DNA of 5,117 nt, taken from Candidatus Omnitrophota bacterium (GTDB lineage Bacteria > Omnitrophota > Gorgyraeia > 2-02-FULL-51-18 > JAGOUK01). A program made the position numbers and the translations under genes. Shown piece after piece: positions 1 through 5,117 of this stretch (positions are counted from its first letter, which is position 1; every line of letters begins with the position of its first letter). The stretch spans positions 1 through 5,117 of the forward strand of contig JAGVCY010000301.1 in assembly GCA_020058965.1 (NCBI GenBank), in the 5' to 3' direction. The notes beneath the pieces were generated by a model, which was given only the letters and a program-made list of their open reading frames with translations, had not been told where the DNA came from and did no database searches.

Positions 1-13
1 CCGCTGAAGATCA

Positions 14-43
14 TCCGCTTTAACCATCAATTGAAAAAGCGGA
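14..43. other. Small inverted repeat near the window edge
   Basis: TCCGCTTT (14-21) pairs perfectly with AAAGCGGA (36-43) around a 14-nt loop. No T-run follows on either strand. This is the fourth hairpin in the 272-bp tail, which holds no convincing gene. Its role is unknown and chance is possible given the long loop. Confidence 0.25.
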
Positions 44-57
44 AATTTGGCGCTTCC

Positions 58-86
58 AAAAAACCACCAAGGTGTTTTGGTGATTT
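58..86 (-). terminator. Possible weak intrinsic terminator of the operon
   Basis: Read on the minus strand, bases 86-77 (AAATCACCAA) can pair with 70-61 (TTGGTGGTTT) around a 6-nt AACACC loop, giving a 10-bp stem with one T-G wobble. The 3' arm runs into six consecutive T residues (63-58), three of them beyond the stem. It lies about 190 nt after glnA in the direction of transcription. The stem is AT-rich and the T-run short, so termination may be partial or factor-assisted. Confidence 0.4.
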
Positions 87-142
87 GGGATTCTAAATTA
101 TCAAGTAAGCGAAAAGCTGAATCACCGCATTCGGAAGCAACA

Positions 143-212
143 GCGGCTTGGCGGGATTCCTCCGCTGCGGAGTGACCTTTAGATCACGCAGCAGCGGAGC
201 AAAGCAAGCCGC
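143..212. repeat. Nested 70-nt intergenic palindrome (REP-like)
   Basis: Three nested inverted repeats share one axis: GCGGCTTG (143-150) with CAAGCCGC (205-212), CTCCGCTGC (160-168) with GCAGCGGAG (191-199), and GTGA (172-175) with TCAC (184-187), leaving an 8-nt loop. The GCAGCGG core appears again at 226-232. The inner part (GGGATTCCTCC...GGAGTGACC) resembles, from memory, GGATTC...GAATGAC-type palindromes dispersed between genes in many bacterial genomes. Only one copy is in this window, so membership of a repeat family is inferred, not seen. Confidence 0.5.
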
Positions 213-216
213 AACT

Positions 217-242
217 CTTTGCGGCGCAGCGGTCCCGCAAAG
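217..242 (-). other. Stem-loop just downstream of glnA
   Basis: A perfect 8-bp inverted repeat, CTTTGCGG and CCGCAAAG, encloses a 10-nt loop and starts 31 nt after the glnA stop. On the transcribed strand no T-run follows, so it is not a canonical intrinsic terminator. It could be a 3' end stabilising hairpin of the operon mRNA or part of the repeat-rich tail next to it. Confidence 0.5.
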
Positions 243-272
243 CCACTACTTCTTCCGAGAGCGGGGGCTGGA

Positions 273-1661
273 TCAGAGAGTAGGTAGGTCTTTCTTGAGC
301 TCGTACTGGGAGATGTGGTGGCGGTAATTTTCCCACTCGATCTCTTTGTTGCGGATCAGGCTCTTGTGGATGTGCTCACCCAACGTTTCGCGCAGGAATT
401 TGGACTTGCGGGCGATCTCGATAGCTTCACCCAGACTCGTCGGCATTTCTTCAATGCCGGCTTTGGTCTTTTCGTCGCGGGTCCAGCGGACCACATCCCC
501 TTCCGCGGGCTTGGGCAGCGGAAGTTTTTGTTGAATGCCTTTAAGCCCCGCGGCGAGCATCACACTGAACGCGAGGTAGGGATTGCAGGCCGGATCGGGC
601 GACCGGAACTCCGCGCGGGCGGTTTCGTCACGGCCGGCCTTGTTCATCGGGATCCGCACCAAGGCGGCGCGATTTTTTTCGCCCCACAAAATGTGCGTCG
701 GCGCTTCGTAGCCCGTGACCAGCCGCTTGTACGAATTGACCCACTGATTGGTCACGATCGACATTTCGCGCGCGTGCCGCAGGAGTCCCGCGACATAATG
801 TTTGGAAACCTGCGACATCTGATTGCGGTCACGCTTGTCATAAAACGCGTTGCGCTCCCCCCGTCCCTTGCCGGCGGTGTAAAAAAGCGACTGATGCACA
901 TGCATTCCGCTGCCGTTCTGCCCTTCGATCGGCTTGGGCATGAAGGTCGCGTGAACCCCGTGCTGCAACGCGATTTCCTTGGCCGTCAGGCGGTAGGTCA
1001 TAACACCGTCAGCCATCGTGAGCGCGTCCATGTGCTTGAGGTCGATCTCATGCTGACCCGGCGCGACTTCGTGATGGCTGGAGTGAACGGGAATTCCCAG
1101 CGCTTCCAGCGTGAGCACGGTCTGCCGCCGCATGTCGCTTCCGGTGTCGAGAGGGGCCAGGTCAAAATATCCGCCCTGATCGGTCGGCTCCGGCTTTTCG
1201 GAGTTTTTGAAGTAAAAAAATTCAATCTCAGGTCCCACAAAAAAAGTAAAACCGAGTTGCGCGGCGCGGCGCAGCTGCCGCTTCAGGCAATGCCGCGGGT
1301 CCCCCTCAAACGGACGCCCGTCCATGTGGTGAATGTCCGCGAACATGCGTGCCACGGCGTTCTCGCGCGGGCGCCACGGAAGGATCTGAAAAGTCTTGGG
1401 ATCGCAGACGGCGATCATGTCGTGCTCTTCGGCGCGCGCAAAACTCTCGATCGAGGATCCGTCGACGCCGACGCCTTCTTCAACCGCCTTTTCGAGTTCA
1501 TCGATGGTGATGGCAAAACTTTTTAAAAAACCCAGAATATCGGTGAACCAGATGCGGATGAACTTCACATCGTGCTCGCGCGCCTGTTGGGACAAAAAGG
1601 TCGCGGCATCGCGGCGGGATGTGGCTCCGGACCGGCTGTTGGTTGTGGGCTTGGCGCTCAT
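273..1661 (-). CDS. glnA: Glutamine synthetase, type I
   Basis: This enzyme makes glutamine from glutamate, ammonia and ATP; type I enzymes are cytoplasmic dodecamers. The 462-residue product fits the family. Seen: N-terminal beta-grasp domain with FIRIWFTDILG at 34-44 and GVDGSSIESF at 65-74; catalytic domain with GPEIEFF at 143-149 (metal ligands Glu145, Glu147), HHEVAPGQHE at 196-205 (Glu198, Glu205), the ATP signature KPIEGQNGSGMHVHQS at 243-258 (His254), NSYKRL at 309-314, the Glu319 flap in GYEAP, NRAALVRIP at 330-338 and EFRSPDPACNPYL at 351-363. The NxYxM adenylylation loop is replaced by DVVRW at 389-393, with Val391 where the Tyr would be, so control by GlnE-type adenylylation is not expected. 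The start at 1661 is chosen for its AAAGGA ribosome site; a TTG at 1700, overlapping the regulator's TGA, would add 13 residues but has no such site. It is the last gene of the run, 35 nt after the regulator. Confidence 0.96.
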   Translation of the reverse strand: MSAKPTTNSRSGATSRRDAATFLSQQAREHDVKFIRIWFTDILGFLKSFAITIDELEKAVEEGVGVDGSSIESFARAEEHDMIAVCDPKTFQILPWRPRENAVARMFADIHHMDGRPFEGDPRHCLKRQLRRAAQLGFTFFVGPEIEFFYFKNSEKPEPTDQGGYFDLAPLDTGSDMRRQTVLTLEALGIPVHSSHHEVAPGQHEIDLKHMDALTMADGVMTYRLTAKEIALQHGVHATFMPKPIEGQNGSGMHVHQSLFYTAGKGRGERNAFYDKRDRNQMSQVSKHYVAGLLRHAREMSIVTNQWVNSYKRLVTGYEAPTHILWGEKNRAALVRIPMNKAGRDETARAEFRSPDPACNPYLAFSVMLAAGLKGIQQKLPLPKPAEGDVVRWTRDEKTKAGIEEMPTSLGEAIEIARKSKFLRETLGEHIHKSLIRNKEIEWENYRHHISQYELKKDLPTL

Positions 1662-1666
1662 GGCTT

Positions 1667-1672
1667 TCCTTT
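1667..1672 (-). promoter_or_regulatory. Shine-Dalgarno that decides the glnA start
   Basis: AAAGGA on the minus strand, 5 nt upstream of the ATG at 1661. No comparable purine-rich site precedes the alternative TTG at 1700, so the shorter 462-residue protein is preferred. Confidence 0.7.
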
Positions 1673-1696
1673 CGCGTGTCGCATGACTAAAAGGGG

Positions 1697-2386
1697 TCAA
1701 TCTGAGTCAGGTTGAATGAACTTGTAACCGATGTTCCGCACCGTCTCAATGAAGGCGCGTTTTTTGATCTCAATTTTTGAGCGCAGACGCCGCACATGAA
1801 CATCCACCGTTCGCGCTCCGCCAAAATATTCGTAGCCCCAGACCTTGTTGAGCAGAGCGTCGCGGTCAAAAACCTGCCCCGGGTGGGTGGCGAGAAACTT
1901 GAGGAGCTGATATTCGGTGTAGGTCAGATCCACCTTGTCCCCGCCGATGCGCACTTCGTATCGACTGACATCAATTTCAAGGTCGCCCGAAGCGATGATA
2001 TTTTTTTCTGAGATCCGATGAAATTTTTTATAGGCCATGACGAGGCGAGCCGCGCATTCTTCGACGCGCAGCGGGCGGGTAAAAACATCATAAACGCCCG
2101 CGGGCATCTGGAACGACGACTGCACCAAATCCTTGGGGTTCAGCACCGCGAAAATCGGAAGTTCGTTCAGCACTTTTTCGGCCTTGATTCGGTCGACTGC
2201 AGACGGCAGCGAGCCGGCTGAAGCAACCGACAAAACCACGAGATCCGCCTTGGCTTTGGAGGCATAATCCGGCGTCAACTCCTTCAGGGATGCCAAGCGG
2301 CTGACAAAATTAGGCGAGACTTTAAGCGCCGCTTGGAGCGTCTTGAGATCATCCGAGTCGGATATCAACAATACTTTTGCGTTCAT
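1697..2386 (-). CDS. Atypical OmpR/PhoB-family response regulator with degenerate receiver domain
   Basis: A 229-residue DNA-binding regulator of the OmpR/PhoB class. The C-terminal winged helix (about 132-225) is canonical: LTYTEYQLLKFLATHPG at 154-170, RDALLNKVWGYEY near 175-187, recognition helix RTVDVHVRRLRSKIE at 192-206, and TVRNIGYKF at 216-224. The N-terminal receiver (1 to about 120) keeps the fold pattern and length but has lost the phosphorylation machinery: the phosphoacceptor Asp is Ser53 (VVLSVAS), one acid-pocket Asp is Ser9, the switch Thr is Leu82, the switch Tyr is Val101 and the conserved Lys is Arg104. Only Asp10 remains. I infer that it works without a sensor kinase, through constitutive dimerisation or ligand binding; none is encoded here. 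A strong AGGAG lies 8 nt before the ATG. It is wedged between lpxI and glnA, so control of glnA or the operon itself is the simplest guess, by analogy with orphan regulators such as GlnR. The target is not shown by the sequence. Confidence 0.92.
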   Translation of the reverse strand: MNAKVLLISDSDDLKTLQAALKVSPNFVSRLASLKELTPDYASKAKADLVVLSVASAGSLPSAVDRIKAEKVLNELPIFAVLNPKDLVQSSFQMPAGVYDVFTRPLRVEECAARLVMAYKKFHRISEKNIIASGDLEIDVSRYEVRIGGDKVDLTYTEYQLLKFLATHPGQVFDRDALLNKVWGYEYFGGARTVDVHVRRLRSKIEIKKRAFIETVRNIGYKFIQPDSD

Positions 2387-2389
2387 CGT

Positions 2390-3223
2390 TTATGCTCCTG
2401 CCAACACAATACCTAGACGGTCAGCTTCGGCTATCATTGTAACCGGGTCGGCCAATAGAGTCCTGTTTTTTTCAGCGCACACGGCCGTAAATCCCGCTCG
2501 CGCGGCCCGGTGCAGTGTTTCGATCCCGATCACGGGCATATCAAACCTCAGGTCCTGTTGCGGTTTGGCGGCCTTCGCCAAAACCGCGCCGCGGATTCCG
2601 AGCGACCCAACGCGGTCGATCATGGCGTCCGTTCCTTCAATGCCTTCAACCGCGATCACGGTCCCGTTTTTGACCGCGATGGCCTGTCCGATGTCCAGGC
2701 GGCCGATCGCTTTGGCTTTTTCAAGCCCAAGCTTCATGTCCTCGCGGACCGCCGCGTCCGGCGCGACTCGGCCCAGCACCCTAGCCGGCATCACCCATCC
2801 GGGCAAAAGCTCATGAACGCCCACCACCCGCATGCCCTGCAATCGTAAAAAAGCGCTCAGCGCCTTCATGATGCGATGATCCCCTTTTTCGCGGCCAGCC
2901 GAGCGGATCACCCGGCCCGAAACTTCATCCGGCTTAAAACCCGAGTCATAAATCTTTTGTTTTGTGATCCGACCGACAAAAACAACGGTTCGAATTTTTC
3001 GGGTCTTGGCCGCCTCCAGCGCCTTGCCCCCTTCGTTAATTCCGACATTTAAAAATTCGTCCGCCGACTTGGAAAAATCATTCGCTCCAGACCGCTCGAC
3101 CCCGATCACCAGCACCCGCGCGCCTGCCTGATGCAGCGCTTCGGCCACCCGCACCGCGAATTCGCCCTGCCCGGCGACCAACGCCACACGCTCCCCGCTT
3201 CGGACGGCACGGCGTTTCAACAT
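2390..3223 (-). CDS. lpxI: UDP-2,3-diacylglucosamine pyrophosphatase LpxI (DUF1009 family)
   Basis: LpxI hydrolyses UDP-2,3-diacylglucosamine to 2,3-diacylglucosamine 1-phosphate and UMP, the fourth step of lipid A synthesis. It replaces the unrelated LpxH in many bacteria outside the Beta- and Gammaproteobacteria. The 277-residue product has the usual family length (Caulobacter enzyme about 280). Seen: an N-terminal Rossmann-like start with VALVAGQGEFA at 13-23, then GRITKQK at 84-90, DIGQAIAVKNG at 177-187, EGIEGTDA at 193-200, and AKPQQDLRFDMPVIG at 219-233, the conserved acidic C-terminal core of DUF1009 proteins. The start at 3223 is chosen because its ATG overlaps the lpxA TGA as TGATG, a classic coupling arrangement. 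The frame stays open another 24 codons upstream to 3295, but that extension lies inside lpxA, is Arg-rich and lacks family similarity. The GGCGAAGAG just before is only a weak ribosome site. The regulator gene follows after 3 nt. Confidence 0.93.
   Translation of the reverse strand: MLKRRAVRSGERVALVAGQGEFAVRVAEALHQAGARVLVIGVERSGANDFSKSADEFLNVGINEGGKALEAAKTRKIRTVVFVGRITKQKIYDSGFKPDEVSGRVIRSAGREKGDHRIMKALSAFLRLQGMRVVGVHELLPGWVMPARVLGRVAPDAAVREDMKLGLEKAKAIGRLDIGQAIAVKNGTVIAVEGIEGTDAMIDRVGSLGIRGAVLAKAAKPQQDLRFDMPVIGIETLHRAARAGFTAVCAEKNRTLLADPVTMIAEADRLGIVLAGA
2395..2399 (-). promoter_or_regulatory. Shine-Dalgarno of the regulator gene, inside the lpxI 3' end
   Basis: AGGAG on the minus strand, 8 nt before the ATG at 2386. 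It is formed by the last sense codons of lpxI, just before its TAA stop. It is the best ribosome binding site in the window and suggests the regulator is translated efficiently in its own right as well as by coupling. Confidence 0.75.
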
Positions 3224-4032
3224 CACTCTTCGCCGGCATTCATCGCGCGGGGCGCAATGCCGCGCTTCGACGATCCGATAAATTCGACGATGCACCGGAT
3301 GTCAGCCGAGTCAGCCGCCATTCCTTTAAGCGCCTGCACCGCGTCTCCTCGGAGCATTCCTGAAAAATAAAGCGTTTGGATCGCTTTTTTGATGAGAAGG
3401 ACGCGCGGGGTTTTGAAGCCCCTCCGCTTGAGCCCCACCACATTGGCTCCCCGCACCCGCGCGGGATTTCCGTCACAAAGCGCGAACGGAATCACATCGG
3501 TCACCAGCTTGGTCAGTCCTCCGACCATCGCGTGCTGTCCGATCCTCACAAATTGATGCACGCCGGCCAGCCCGCTCAAAAAAGCATGATCGTCAATTTC
3601 AACAAAACCCGACAGTTGTGTCCCGTTGGCGATGATCACATGATTTCCGATGCGGCAATCATGTGCGATGTGAACACCCGACATCACAAAGCTGCTGTCG
3701 CCGATCAGCGTTTGCCGATCCGCGGCGCCGGCCGCGTGAATGGTCACATATTCTCTGAAAACATTCTTACGGCCGATCGTCACGCGGCCGCTGCCGTGCT
3801 CCGCCTTGATCTGGGGCTCCGCTCCGATCACGGCTCCCGCGCAAATGACATTTTCTTCGCCAATCTCGACCGCGCCATCCAACAGGACATGTGGACCGAT
3901 ACGGGTTCCGGCACCGACCCGAACCTTCGCTCCGATCATCGCGTACGGACCCACGCTGACGCCCGCGCCAAGCTGCGCGCCGTCGGCGATGATCGCGGTC
4001 GGGTGAATGAGCTTGGAATTAAACGCGTTCAT
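3223..4032 (-). CDS. lpxA: Acyl-ACP--UDP-N-acetylglucosamine O-acyltransferase LpxA
   Basis: LpxA catalyses the first, reversible step of lipid A synthesis: transfer of an (R)-3-hydroxyacyl chain from ACP to the 3-OH of UDP-GlcNAc, in the cytoplasm as a homotrimer. At 269 residues it is close to the E. coli length of 262. Residues 8 to about 190 show the hexapeptide repeats of a left-handed beta-helix. HIAHDC at 121-126 carries the catalytic His124 (E. coli His125), and the VHQF motif at 158-161 is conserved. Gly172 occupies the E. coli Gly173 hydrocarbon-ruler position, which would allow a long (about C14) acyl chain. A helical C-terminal domain follows, beginning with GLKRRGF (200-206). Oddities: the usual PQDLK segment is PQIK here, so the Asp74-equivalent is missing, and TIHRGT is TIHAAG. 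No clear Shine-Dalgarno precedes the ATG; translation probably depends on coupling with fabZ, whose stop is 4 nt upstream. LpxA is far more likely than LpxD because of HIAHDC and the C-terminal domain. Confidence 0.95.
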   Translation of the reverse strand: MNAFNSKLIHPTAIIADGAQLGAGVSVGPYAMIGAKVRVGAGTRIGPHVLLDGAVEIGEENVICAGAVIGAEPQIKAEHGSGRVTIGRKNVFREYVTIHAAGAADRQTLIGDSSFVMSGVHIAHDCRIGNHVIIANGTQLSGFVEIDDHAFLSGLAGVHQFVRIGQHAMVGGLTKLVTDVIPFALCDGNPARVRGANVVGLKRRGFKTPRVLLIKKAIQTLYFSGMLRGDAVQALKGMAADSADIRCIVEFIGSSKRGIAPRAMNAGEE

Positions 4033-4036
4033 AAAA

Positions 4037-4474
4037 TTATTGAGCCATAAACAACATCAGCTCCGCTTCGCAGGCGAGCTTGTCATTGACGGTCGCGCGC
4101 CCTTGCGCGATATAAAACTTGGTTTTTTCCTTGATGTAGGTCACTTCCATGCGCAGTTCATCGCCGGGCCGCACCAGCTCACGAAATCTGACATTATTCA
4201 TGGACGCAAAATAGCCCAGCTTGCCGCGATGCTCGGGCCGAACCAGCACCATGACCCCCATCGTCTGCGCCAGCGCCTCCAGCATCAGCACGCCCGGCAT
4301 GATCGGGTTGCCCGGAAAATGCCCCGCCAAATACGGCTCCTCGGGCCGGACCAACTTCCAACCCACCACCCGGTGCGCGTCCAATTCGGTGATGCGGTCA
4401 ACGAGCAAAAACGGATCCCGGTGCGGGATAATGGTCTTGATGGCTGTCTGATCCATCGGAAGTTTGAGTGTCAT
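4037..4474 (-). CDS. fabZ: 3-hydroxyacyl-ACP dehydratase FabZ
   Basis: FabZ is the cytoplasmic hotdog-fold dehydratase that converts (3R)-hydroxyacyl-ACP to trans-2-enoyl-ACP in type II fatty acid elongation. It competes with LpxA and LpxD for the hydroxyacyl-ACP pool. The 145-residue product has the usual family length. Seen: the [12 protein letters not shown] motif at 17-28, then [20 protein letters not shown] at 51-70, which carries the catalytic pair His52 and Glu66. [12 protein letters not shown] around 93-104 and a [15 protein letters not shown] stretch near the C-terminus are also typical. The start at 4474 is favoured because an AAGGA Shine-Dalgarno sequence lies 7 nt upstream; the in-frame Met7 is a less likely alternative. 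The gene sits between lpxC and lpxA, a common arrangement in diderms that ties lipid A output to phospholipid acyl chain supply. It ends 4 nt before the lpxA start. Confidence 0.97.
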   Translation of the reverse strand: MTLKLPMDQTAIKTIIPHRDPFLLVDRITELDAHRVVGWKLVRPEEPYLAGHFPGNPIMPGVLMLEALAQTMGVMVLVRPEHRGKLGYFASMNNVRFRELVRPGDELRMEVTYIKEKTKFYIAQGRATVNDKLACEAELMLFMAQ

Positions 4475-4478
4475 CCGT

Positions 4479-5117
4479 TCATCCTTTTCTTTGTGCGCAA
4501 TTTTCGAGTATCGCCTGCCGGAGACGATGATTCAGCGCGTGCCCGCTGCGAACGGCGATCAAATGGCCCCGTAAGTCCGCGCCCATAAAGCTCAAGTCGC
4601 CCAGCAGATCCAGGATCTTGTGCCGCGCGCACTCGTCAGCAAAACGAAGCGTGTTGTCCTGTGGTTTTCCGTCAACGCCGATCACCAGCGTGTTGTCCGT
4701 GGTCGCGCCTTTTCCGAATCCCAGCGCCTGAAGCCGCTCAGCTTCTTCCCGCGAACAAAAAGTCCTGGCCGGAGCGAGCTGCTTCAAAAAATTGTCCGGC
4801 GTGATCTCGATAGAAACCGTCTGAGCACGCAATCCCGCGAACGGGTAATCCAGCGTGTAAGTCACCTTCAACCCATCGTGCGGCAAAGCCAAAATCGCGC
4901 TCGTCGAACCGCTGACAAACACCGGCTCCTGAATTTCGATCGGCAGAAAAAAACTTTTTTGATCCTCAAGGCCCGCCGAACTGAACGCATCCACAAATCC
5001 CAGCGAACTACCGTCCAAAATCGGCAATTCCGGCCCCGTGAGCTCGGCGCTCATATTCGCGATTCCCAATCCCCAGAGTGCGGCCATAAAATGTTCCACC
5101 GTCTCGACCGACCCGCC
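4479..5117 (-). CDS. lpxC: UDP-3-O-acyl-N-acetylglucosamine deacetylase LpxC, C-terminal part (5' end outside window)
   Basis: LpxC is the zinc-dependent cytoplasmic deacetylase that performs the committed step of lipid A synthesis, removing acetate from UDP-3-O-acyl-GlcNAc. The visible part is 212 residues, read in frame from the window edge to a TGA stop, so roughly the N-terminal third of a family of about 300 residues is missing. Seen, in visible numbering: the SVETVEH segment with Glu8 and His9 (E. coli Glu78 and zinc ligand His79), a [11 protein letters not shown] motif ending near residue 38, ARTF near 117-120, RHKILD with His166 and Asp170 (zinc ligands His238 and Asp242 of E. coli), and SGHALN with His193 (E. 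coli His265). All zinc and catalytic residues within the visible part are present. The chain ends about 20 residues after SGHALN, so there is no fused FabZ domain as in Bacteroidetes. A GTG at 5099 could be mistaken for a start, but conserved LpxC sequence continues upstream of it. fabZ follows after 4 nt. Confidence 0.96.
   Translation of the reverse strand, partial: GGSVETVEHFMAALWGLGIANMSAELTGPELPILDGSSLGFVDAFSSAGLEDQKSFFLPIEIQEPVFVSGSTSAILALPHDGLKVTYTLDYPFAGLRAQTVSIEITPDNFLKQLAPARTFCSREEAERLQALGFGKGATTDNTLVIGVDGKPQDNTLRFADECARHKILDLLGDLSFMGADLRGHLIAVRSGHALNHRLRQAILENCAQRKG
4482..4486 (-). promoter_or_regulatory. Shine-Dalgarno of fabZ, inside the lpxC 3' end
   Basis: AAGGA on the minus strand, 7 nt before the fabZ ATG. 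It lies in the last sense codons of lpxC, directly before its TGA, so ribosomes finishing lpxC would expose or reuse it. It supports the 4474 start over the in-frame ATG six codons later. Confidence 0.7.

Noticed and set aside
1..96. A plus-strand frame open from the edge to a TAA at 94-96, as if the 3' end of a convergent gene
   Set aside because: Only 31 codons, Lys-rich and without any recognisable motif; such a length is common by chance. Left undecided rather than annotated.
315..1526. A 403-codon open frame on the plus strand opposite glnA
   Set aside because: It is antisense to a fully motif-supported glutamine synthetase; its composition is what the reverse complement of GC-biased codons yields, and I recognise no family in it.
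1662..1696. An internal promoter or operator for glnA in the gap after the regulator
   Set aside because: The 35-nt gap holds the ribosome site and no convincing -35/-10 pair or repeated operator half-sites.
3224..3295. A 24-codon N-terminal extension of lpxI
   Set aside because: It lies entirely inside lpxA, is Arg-rich and unlike LpxI N-termini, while the ATG at 3223 gives a normal length and a TGATG coupling.
3376..4588. Long plus-strand open frames (3376-4050 and 4007-4588) opposite lpxA and fabZ
   Set aside because: They lie antisense to well-supported genes, overlap each other, show no recognisable motif and are His/Arg/Asp-rich as expected for shadows.
4479..5099. GTG at 5099 as the lpxC start
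   Set aside because: The upstream codons encode GGSVET, which continues the conserved SVETVEH motif, so the gene clearly extends past the window edge.
1..5117. A novel defence system, mobile element, CRISPR array, tRNA or rRNA
   Set aside because: All coding space above position 273 is accounted for by housekeeping genes on one strand; no direct repeats, transposase motifs, cloverleaf or rRNA-like sequence was seen.

Overview
This window is one run of six same-direction genes, all on the minus strand, followed by a short non-coding tail. Read in the direction of transcription (right to left), the order is lpxC (5' end cut off by the window edge), fabZ, lpxA, lpxI, an OmpR/PhoB-type regulator and a type I glutamine synthetase (glnA). 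The genes are packed like an operon: gaps are 4 nt (lpxC-fabZ), 4 nt (fabZ-lpxA), a 1-nt TGATG overlap (lpxA-lpxI), 3 nt (lpxI-regulator) and 35 nt (regulator-glnA). No promoter is visible inside the window; transcription probably starts upstream of lpxC, beyond position 5117.

The organism is a diderm bacterium that makes lipid A. It uses LpxI for the UDP-2,3-diacylglucosamine hydrolysis step rather than the LpxH of Beta- and Gammaproteobacteria. It has a stand-alone lpxC and fabZ rather than the Bacteroidetes-type fused gene. Codon use is moderately GC-rich. The layout would fit a PVC-superphylum or Omnitrophota-like lineage or another deep-branching diderm, but this is a low-confidence guess that the sequence alone does not settle.

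Right half (2390-5117), lipid A block: LpxA acylates UDP-GlcNAc with a 3-hydroxyacyl-ACP, LpxC deacetylates the product and LpxI makes 2,3-diacylglucosamine 1-phosphate. FabZ dehydrates the same hydroxyacyl-ACP pool for phospholipid synthesis, so the cluster holds the branch point between lipid A and fatty acid synthesis. LpxD and LpxB are not in the window.

Left half (273-2386), regulator plus nitrogen assimilation: the regulator has a textbook winged-helix DNA-binding domain, but its receiver domain has lost the phosphoacceptor Asp and nearly every switch residue. It lies directly upstream of glnA. This recalls the phosphorylation-independent orphan regulators GlnR (actinobacterial nitrogen control), ChxR (Chlamydia) and HP1043 (Helicobacter). 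The glutamine synthetase keeps its catalytic residues but lacks the adenylylation Tyr. A metabolic link between the two halves is plausible, because glutamine feeds GlmS and hence UDP-GlcNAc, the LpxA substrate.

The tail (1-272) has no convincing gene but is rich in inverted repeats, including a nested 70-nt palindrome and a possible weak intrinsic terminator for the operon. The most interesting items are the degenerate receiver next to glnA, the fusion of lipid A and glutamine synthesis genes into one apparent operon, and altered substrate-site residues in LpxA. I found no defence system, mobile element, CRISPR array or RNA gene.
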